From contig RFJH01000060.1 in the NCBI GenBank assembly GCA_003694975.1, positions 1 through 8,136 of the forward strand: 8,136 nt of DNA. Direction: 5' to 3'. The notes beneath the pieces were generated by a model. The model was not told the origin of the DNA. It saw nothing but the letters and a program-made list of their open reading frames with translations, and did not search any database. Numbering within the stretch: position 1 is the stretch's first letter; every line of letters begins with the position of its first letter. The translations under genes were made by a program, and so were the position numbers. Shown here one piece after another: positions 5,317 to 8,136 of this stretch. The stretch is from Anaerolineae bacterium (GTDB taxonomy: Bacteria > Chloroflexota > Anaerolineae > Anaerolineales > Villigracilaceae).

Positions 5317-6807
5317 CTAGCGCGAGGGCAGGTTGAAGTAATTGTAAACTGCCTGAGAGAGTTCGGCGAACATGGTCGAGACCGGGTCCCACAAGGCCTG
5401 GACGGGATGGTAGGCGTAGATGGTCAGGACGTAGTTCCCGCCGGGGGTATAGACGATGGCCGCGTCGCTGACGTTATGGATGACGCCAAACACGTCGCTG
5501 ACCCAGCCGTGTTTGTGCGCGACCTGGGTCCCTTCGGGGACACCGGCCTCGATCAGGACGCCGATTTTATCTTGCACCAGGAAGTTGATCATTTGCTGGC
5601 ATTTTTCCTGGCTCAGTTGCTCCGGGAAGGCAGCGATGAGGGCGCCGCCACCGCTTTGGGCGCACTGGTAGATGTCTTCCAGGAGCATTCCCATGTCGGA
5701 AGGGGTGGTCTGATTGTAACGGTCGGGGTCGGTATCCACATCGGTGCGCTGGTTGGCCGGGGTGCGGTAGGTGGCCAGGAGGGGGGCACCCTCGTAGAAG
5801 TAACCGGCGAGGAAGGTGTTTTCCAGACCCAGGGCTTGCATGTCTTCGGTGACGATCAATGGACCGCGCACCTCGTCCAGTTGCTGCATCAGGAGATCGG
5901 CGGGAGGATTCTCGGATTTGCGAATCATGTCCAGAATGAGTTCCGAGGTCTGTTCATCGATTGCCTCTTTCCCCTGGTGGATGAAGTAGGAGACCATGAT
6001 GGGAATTTTCACCGTGCTGGAGGCAGTGAAGGCCACATCGGGTTGGACGGAGATCTCCTGTCCGCCGTTCAGGGCGAAGTGAATCTCCTGGCCGGTTTGC
6101 AGGTCGAGCAGGTAGAGGCCAATGACGCCGTCAAAGCCGTCCACGGTGATGATTTGCTTCAAGAGGGTTTCCAGGTTCTCCAGAGGAGGGCGGGTGGGCG
6201 GCGTACGTTGGTAGGAGAGGGAGACGCGGCGGTTGGTCGGGGACCGAAGTGCGTCCTCGATCAGGATGACGGCGCGGTCAATGTCCAGTTCCTGGCCGGG
6301 CCGGCCTGGGGTGAAGGTCGTGCTGCCGGGGACGGGTTGAGCGGGTGTGGCGGGCTGGTCGTAGCGGGCAGCGATTTCGTTCTCCAGATAGGCACGCAGG
6401 CGCTCTTCGGAGAGTGTAGCGCGCAGGGGGATGGCCACGGGCGCGGGGTCGCGGTTCCAGAGGTAATCCCAGAACCCACCCCAGAACGAGCCACCGGTGC
6501 GCGCCAGGTCGGCGGCTGCGATCATGCTCTCGATATCCACACTGAACCCGACGACGGCAGGGTCAATGTGGATGACCGCGTCGGCGTATTGCAATTCGAC
6601 CGGCATCGAGTACACCTGGAGCACGCGCTGGGAGGCCGTCTGCGGGTCCACCCCGCCGACGGGCACGCCGGCGATGGTCATGCCGGCGGGGTAGGTGGCA
6701 CGCTGACGGCTGTAGGCGATCAGTTGGGTAATGGTCAGTACCAGGGCAGCGGAAATGAACAGGAGAGATAACCAGCGCAGAAAAAACGGCGTGTTGCGGT
6801 TTCTCAC
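5317..6807 (-). CDS. Membrane-anchored serine hydrolase, class A beta-lactamase-like, with YoaR-like N-terminal region
   Basis: The 496-residue protein has a basic N-terminus and one hydrophobic segment (about 12-31), without a lipobox or clear signal-peptidase site, so it is probably an anchored extracytoplasmic protein. Residues about 43-200 start with AGMTIAGVPVGGVDPQTA, the pattern of YoaR/VanW-type putative peptidoglycan-binding modules. The catalytic-like domain (about 222-490) has SxxK as STVK (264-267), SEN (298-300) in place of SDN, and KHG (432-434) in place of KTG, plus TTPSDM (367-372) at the family's usual TTP position. The class A ExxLN omega-loop motif is not evident; E339 is the only near candidate. 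The enzyme may therefore be a penicillin-binding-protein-like or other acyl-serine hydrolase and not an antibiotic-degrading lactamase. The start is GTG, chosen because GGAGG precedes it by 4 nt. It is first in the probable operon. Confidence 0.82.
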   Translation of the reverse strand: MRNRNTPFFLRWLSLLFISAALVLTITQLIAYSRQRATYPAGMTIAGVPVGGVDPQTASQRVLQVYSMPVELQYADAVIHIDPAVVGFSVDIESMIAAADLARTGGSFWGGFWDYLWNRDPAPVAIPLRATLSEERLRAYLENEIAARYDQPATPAQPVPGSTTFTPGRPGQELDIDRAVILIEDALRSPTNRRVSLSYQRTPPTRPPLENLETLLKQIITVDGFDGVIGLYLLDLQTGQEIHFALNGGQEISVQPDVAFTASSTVKIPIMVSYFIHQGKEAIDEQTSELILDMIRKSENPPADLLMQQLDEVRGPLIVTEDMQALGLENTFLAGYFYEGAPLLATYRTPANQRTDVDTDPDRYNQTTPSDMGMLLEDIYQCAQSGGGALIAAFPEQLSQEKCQQMINFLVQDKIGVLIEAGVPEGTQVAHKHGWVSDVFGVIHNVSDAAIVYTPGGNYVLTIYAYHPVQALWDPVSTMFAELSQAVYNYFNLPSR

Positions 6808-6811
6808 AGTG

Positions 6812-6816
6812 CCTCC
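6812..6816 (-). promoter_or_regulatory. Shine-Dalgarno site deciding the GTG start of the serine hydrolase
   Basis: GGAGG lies 4 nt upstream of the GTG at 6807-6805 on the minus strand. It is the strongest ribosome binding site in the window. A weak 4 bp pairing between this GGAG and CTCC at 6830-6827 could partly mask it. Confidence 0.65.
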
Positions 6817-6873
6817 GAAGTACGAAGGAGTTGTTTGTGGGAGAGGACCACAAGATGGCTGTAAAAGGCATAT

Positions 6874-6894
6874 CCAATTGGTGACTTAAGTCAC
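6874..6894. promoter_or_regulatory. Candidate operator: CRP/FNR-like palindrome plus adjacent palindrome
   Basis: GTGACTTAAGTCAC (6881-6894) is a perfect 14 bp palindrome with the form GTGA-N6-TCAC, the core spacing of CRP/FNR-superfamily sites (TGTGA-N6-TCACA), though the outermost T/A pair is replaced by G and G. A second palindrome, CCAATTGG (6874-6881), shares its last base. The 14-mer begins at the predicted start point of the leftward promoter, so a bound regulator would most simply block the hydrolase operon. The regulator is not encoded in this window. Confidence 0.55.
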
Positions 6895-6900
6895 GGCGCG

Positions 6901-6909
6901 AGTATAACA
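6901..6909 (-). promoter_or_regulatory. Extended -10 promoter for the serine hydrolase operon
   Basis: On the minus strand the sequence reads TGTTATACT, an extended -10 (TGn + TATACT, one mismatch to TATAAT). No -35 box is recognisable 17 bp upstream. Transcription would start near 6894, giving a leader of about 87 nt before the GTG. The next -10 on the opposite strand begins 24 bp away, so the two polymerase sites overlap. Confidence 0.55.
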
Positions 6910-6927
6910 CACCTGCCCGACCTGTTG

Positions 6928-6936
6928 TGCTACAAT
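6928..6936 (+). promoter_or_regulatory. Extended -10 promoter for proline dehydrogenase
   Basis: TGCTACAAT matches an extended -10 (TGn + TACAAT, one mismatch to consensus). No TTGACA-like -35 is present at the expected place, which is usual for extended -10 promoters. The start point would be near 6943, giving a leader of about 90 nt. The box overlaps a short inverted repeat TTGT-GCT-ACAA (6925-6935). Confidence 0.55.
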
Positions 6937-6950
6937 CATATCGTTGGCGG

Positions 6951-6982
6951 AGCGCCTCATGGCCTTTCGGCAGGCGTTCTTT
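6951..6982 (+). terminator. Hairpin with T-rich tail in the proline dehydrogenase leader (possible attenuator)
   Basis: AGCGCCT (6951-6957) pairs with AGGCGTT (6972-6978), with one G-U pair, and inside it GCC (6962-6964) pairs with GGC (6969-6971) around a TTTC loop. CTTTT follows at 6979-6983. The arrangement resembles a weak intrinsic terminator upstream of the coding region. It also overlaps the small leader ORF, so translation of that ORF would disrupt the hairpin. Confidence 0.3.
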
Positions 6983-7000
6983 TGTGGCTCACAACGATGA
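6959..7000 (+). CDS. Possible 13-residue leader peptide upstream of proline dehydrogenase
   Basis: The ORF encodes MAFRQAFFCGSQR and ends in TGA. GGAG (6949-6952) lies 6 nt before its ATG, a better ribosome binding site than that of the downstream enzyme. The TGA overlaps by four bases (ATGA) another tiny ORF, MSRKIAYLG (6997-7026), which ends 6 nt before the proline dehydrogenase ATG. There are no proline codons, so classical proline-codon attenuation does not fit. Conservation cannot be judged here, and the ORF may be chance. Confidence 0.25.
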   Translation: MAFRQAFFCGSQR

Positions 7001-7032
7001 GCAGAAAAATCGCATACCTGGGATGATGAACT

Positions 7033-7992
7033 ATGCTTCGTTCTTTTCTCATCTACCTCTCGAAGGCTGCCTGGGCGCAACGGATGGTCACGCAATGGAA
7101 GTTCGCCTGGAGGGCAGCCTCTCGTTTTGTCGCCGGGGAGACGATAGAGGATGCGCTGCGCGTGGTTCGCGAGTTGAACGCAAAGGGCATCAACGTCACT
7201 CTGGACCATCTGGGGGAACACACGACCTCCCCTGAGGAGGCCGCCCAGGCGACCGCCGACATTCTGGAGATCCTTGACCGCCTGGGACAGGATGGCTTCC
7301 GTTCCAACGTCTCCATCAAACTGACGCAGATCGGCCTCGCCCTGGACGAGGAACTGTGTGCCGAGAACCTGGAGCGCATCCTGGCCCGTGCCAGGGAGCG
7401 GAAGAACTTCGTGCGCATTGACATGGAGGATTCCCCCTACGTTGATCAGACCTTTGCCCTCTATCGGCGAATGCGCGACAAAGGGTATGAGAACGTCGGC
7501 TTGGTGGTGCAGGCCTACCTCTACCGCTCCGAGGAGGACACCCGCGCTCTGCTGGCGGAGGGAGCGCGTTTCCGGCTGGTCAAAGGGGCGTATAAAGAAC
7601 CTCCCGAACTGGCCTACCCGAAGAAAGCCGACGTCAACGCCAACTATGACTTGCTCGCCAAAATCCTGATTGACGCGGCAGTGGAAGCCGGCGCGCCGAC
7701 CATCAGCGCAGATGGCCGCATTCCGCCCATCCCGGCCATTGCCACGCACGATGAGGCGCGCATTGATTTTGCCCGTCAGTATGCTCGCAAGGTCGGCCTG
7801 CCCAACGACGCCCTGGAATTTCAGATGCTCTACGGCATCCGTCGTGACCTGCAAGAGCGCCTGGCGGGTGAAGGCTATCCGGTGCGCGTCTACGTCCCCT
7901 ACGGCACGCATTGGTATCCCTACTTCATGCGTCGCCTGGCCGAACGACCGGCGAACCTGTGGTTCTTCCTCTCCAACCTGTTTCGGGGGTAA
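7033..7992 (+). CDS. Proline dehydrogenase (monofunctional PRODH, FAD-dependent)
   Basis: The 319-residue protein matches the PRODH barrel of the PutA/PutB family, which oxidises L-proline to delta-1-pyrroline-5-carboxylate using FAD and passes electrons to the quinone pool. Visible motifs in order are TLDHLGE (56-62), SIKLTQIG (94-101), VRIDMED (127-133), GLVVQAYL (156-163), RLVKGAYKE (181-189), ATHD (237-240), EFQMLYGIRRDLQ (262-274) and YVPYG...WYPYFMRRLAERP (287-306). The length fits the short single-domain bacterial enzymes (about 300 residues), lacking the P5C dehydrogenase half of PutA; no P5C dehydrogenase gene is in the window. MLRSFLIYLS at the start suits this subfamily. The ATG has only a weak GGGA about 9 nt upstream, while a nearby out-of-frame ATGATG at 7023-7028 gives no homologous product. 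The N-terminal helix may aid membrane association. Confidence 0.93.
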   Translation: MLRSFLIYLSKAAWAQRMVTQWKFAWRAASRFVAGETIEDALRVVRELNAKGINVTLDHLGEHTTSPEEAAQATADILEILDRLGQDGFRSNVSIKLTQIGLALDEELCAENLERILARARERKNFVRIDMEDSPYVDQTFALYRRMRDKGYENVGLVVQAYLYRSEEDTRALLAEGARFRLVKGAYKEPPELAYPKKADVNANYDLLAKILIDAAVEAGAPTISADGRIPPIPAIATHDEARIDFARQYARKVGLPNDALEFQMLYGIRRDLQERLAGEGYPVRVYVPYGTHWYPYFMRRLAERPANLWFFLSNLFRG

Positions 7993-8016
7993 GACGGCCT
8001 CCTCAGGGCGCGTCTT
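7991..8016 (+). terminator. Possible terminator hairpin after proline dehydrogenase
   Basis: AAGACG (7991-7996) pairs perfectly with CGTCTT (8011-8016), extended inward by GCC (7997-7999) with GGC (8007-8009) and one bulged G. The stem starts at the last two bases of the TAA stop codon. The tail (TGTGG) is not a proper T run, so termination would be inefficient. Confidence 0.4.
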
Positions 8017-8017
8017 G

Positions 8018-8026
8018 TGGTAAAAC
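8018..8026 (+). promoter_or_regulatory. Possible extended -10 box for a leaderless SDR transcript
   Basis: TGGTAAAAC resembles an extended -10 (TGn + TAAAAC, two mismatches to TATAAT). Its last base is 6 nt before the ATG at 8033, so the expected start point coincides with the start codon. AGGGG in between lies only 1 nt from the ATG, too near to act as a normal Shine-Dalgarno sequence. Confidence 0.4.
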
Positions 8027-8032
8027 AGGGGT

Positions 8033-8136
8033 ATGACCGCCGCCCCTCCACTTGCCATTGTGACCGGTGCCGCGCACCGTCTCGGACGCGCCTTTGCCCT
8101 GGCGCTGGCGCGTCGTGGGTACGCCATCCTGTTGCA
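8033..8136 (+). CDS. Short-chain dehydrogenase/reductase, N-terminal fragment (runs off the right edge)
   Basis: Only 34 complete codons are present. LAIVTGAAHRLGRAFALALARRGYAILL is the first beta strand, glycine-rich loop and helix of the classical SDR Rossmann fold. The loop reads TGAAHRLG, with Arg where most classical SDRs have the middle Gly of TGxxxGxG; this variant is typical of pteridine-reductase-like (PTR1/FolM) members, in which Arg favours NADPH. The active-site YxxxK lies outside the window, so the substrate cannot be named. The ATG is 40 bp after the proline dehydrogenase stop codon, on the same strand; the genes could be co-transcribed, or the SDR could be expressed from its own promoter. 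Confidence 0.8.
   Translation, partial: MTAAPPLAIVTGAAHRLGRAFALALARRGYAILL

Noticed and set aside
5294..5392. Upstream in-frame extension of the zinc-ribbon protein to the ATG at 5392
   Set aside because: It overlaps the 3' end of the hydrolase gene by 76 bp, and the added 33 residues do not fit the DUF164 N-terminus, which begins near MSVTLNLYRLQ.
5407..6771. Long plus-strand ORF (454 codons) opposite the serine hydrolase
   Set aside because: The minus-strand frame carries STVK, SEN, TTPSD and a signal anchor; the opposite frame is a composition artefact without motifs or a ribosome binding site.
2096..6807. Established anti-phage defence island
   Set aside because: Only the NACHT ATPase is suggestive; there is no nuclease, toxin, reverse transcriptase, nucleotide cyclase, integrase or phage gene in the window, so I kept it as a hypothesis only.
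6886..8127. Minus-strand ORF (413 codons) opposite proline dehydrogenase, crossing the control region
   Set aside because: It would cover two divergent promoters and the opposite strand of two recognised genes, and its sequence resembles no family.

Overview
The window looks like a chromosomal stretch of a GC-rich bacterium, most likely Chloroflexota and probably class Anaerolineae. The reasons are the protein styles: an F420:NADP oxidoreductase, an SsnA-type aminohydrolase, a monofunctional proline dehydrogenase beginning MLRSFLIYLSK, a DUF164/CdsZ-type zinc-ribbon protein, and a class A beta-lactamase-like hydrolase with a YoaR-like N-terminal region. This assignment is inference from protein character; no rRNA or other marker is present. 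No tRNA, rRNA, CRISPR array, transposase or phage gene is visible.

Layout. Five genes lie on the minus strand. In transcription order they are: a membrane-anchored serine hydrolase (6807-5317), a coiled-coil zinc-ribbon protein (5293-4592), a membrane-anchored NACHT-type P-loop NTPase with C-terminal HEAT repeats (4588-2096), the aminohydrolase SsnA (2077-692) and, after a repeat-rich 265 bp gap, the N-terminal two-thirds of npdG (426 to beyond the left edge). The first four are separated by only 23, 3 and 18 bp and probably form one operon. Two plus-strand genes occupy the right end: proline dehydrogenase (7033-7992) and the first 34 codons of a short-chain dehydrogenase/reductase (from 8033).

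The 225 bp between the divergent serine hydrolase and proline dehydrogenase genes is the control region. It has two back-to-back extended -10 promoters whose -10 boxes are 24 bp apart. A perfect 14 bp palindrome (GTGA-N6-TCAC, the core geometry of CRP/FNR-family sites) lies at the predicted start point of the leftward promoter. The proline dehydrogenase leader holds a 13-codon small ORF with its own Shine-Dalgarno sequence and a hairpin followed by a T-rich run.

The 3' half of the gap between ssnA and npdG is repeat material: a 159 bp block bounded by 9 bp inverted repeats with nested palindromes, abutting a decaying 9-mer/8-mer tandem array that runs through the ssnA stop codon. A separate degenerate 7-mer array lies inside the ssnA reading frame. 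Two genes (zinc ribbon and SDR) have a -10-like box ending exactly 6 nt before the ATG and no usable Shine-Dalgarno sequence, which fits leaderless transcription.

How the genes work together is mostly unknown. Proline dehydrogenase, the SDR, SsnA and NpdG are metabolic enzymes. The hydrolase, zinc-ribbon protein and NACHT-HEAT ATPase form a compact unit that could link the cell surface to a cytoplasmic signalling ATPase. That trio is the best candidate here for an undescribed system, but no nuclease, protease or other obvious effector domain is visible, so a defence role is not demonstrated.
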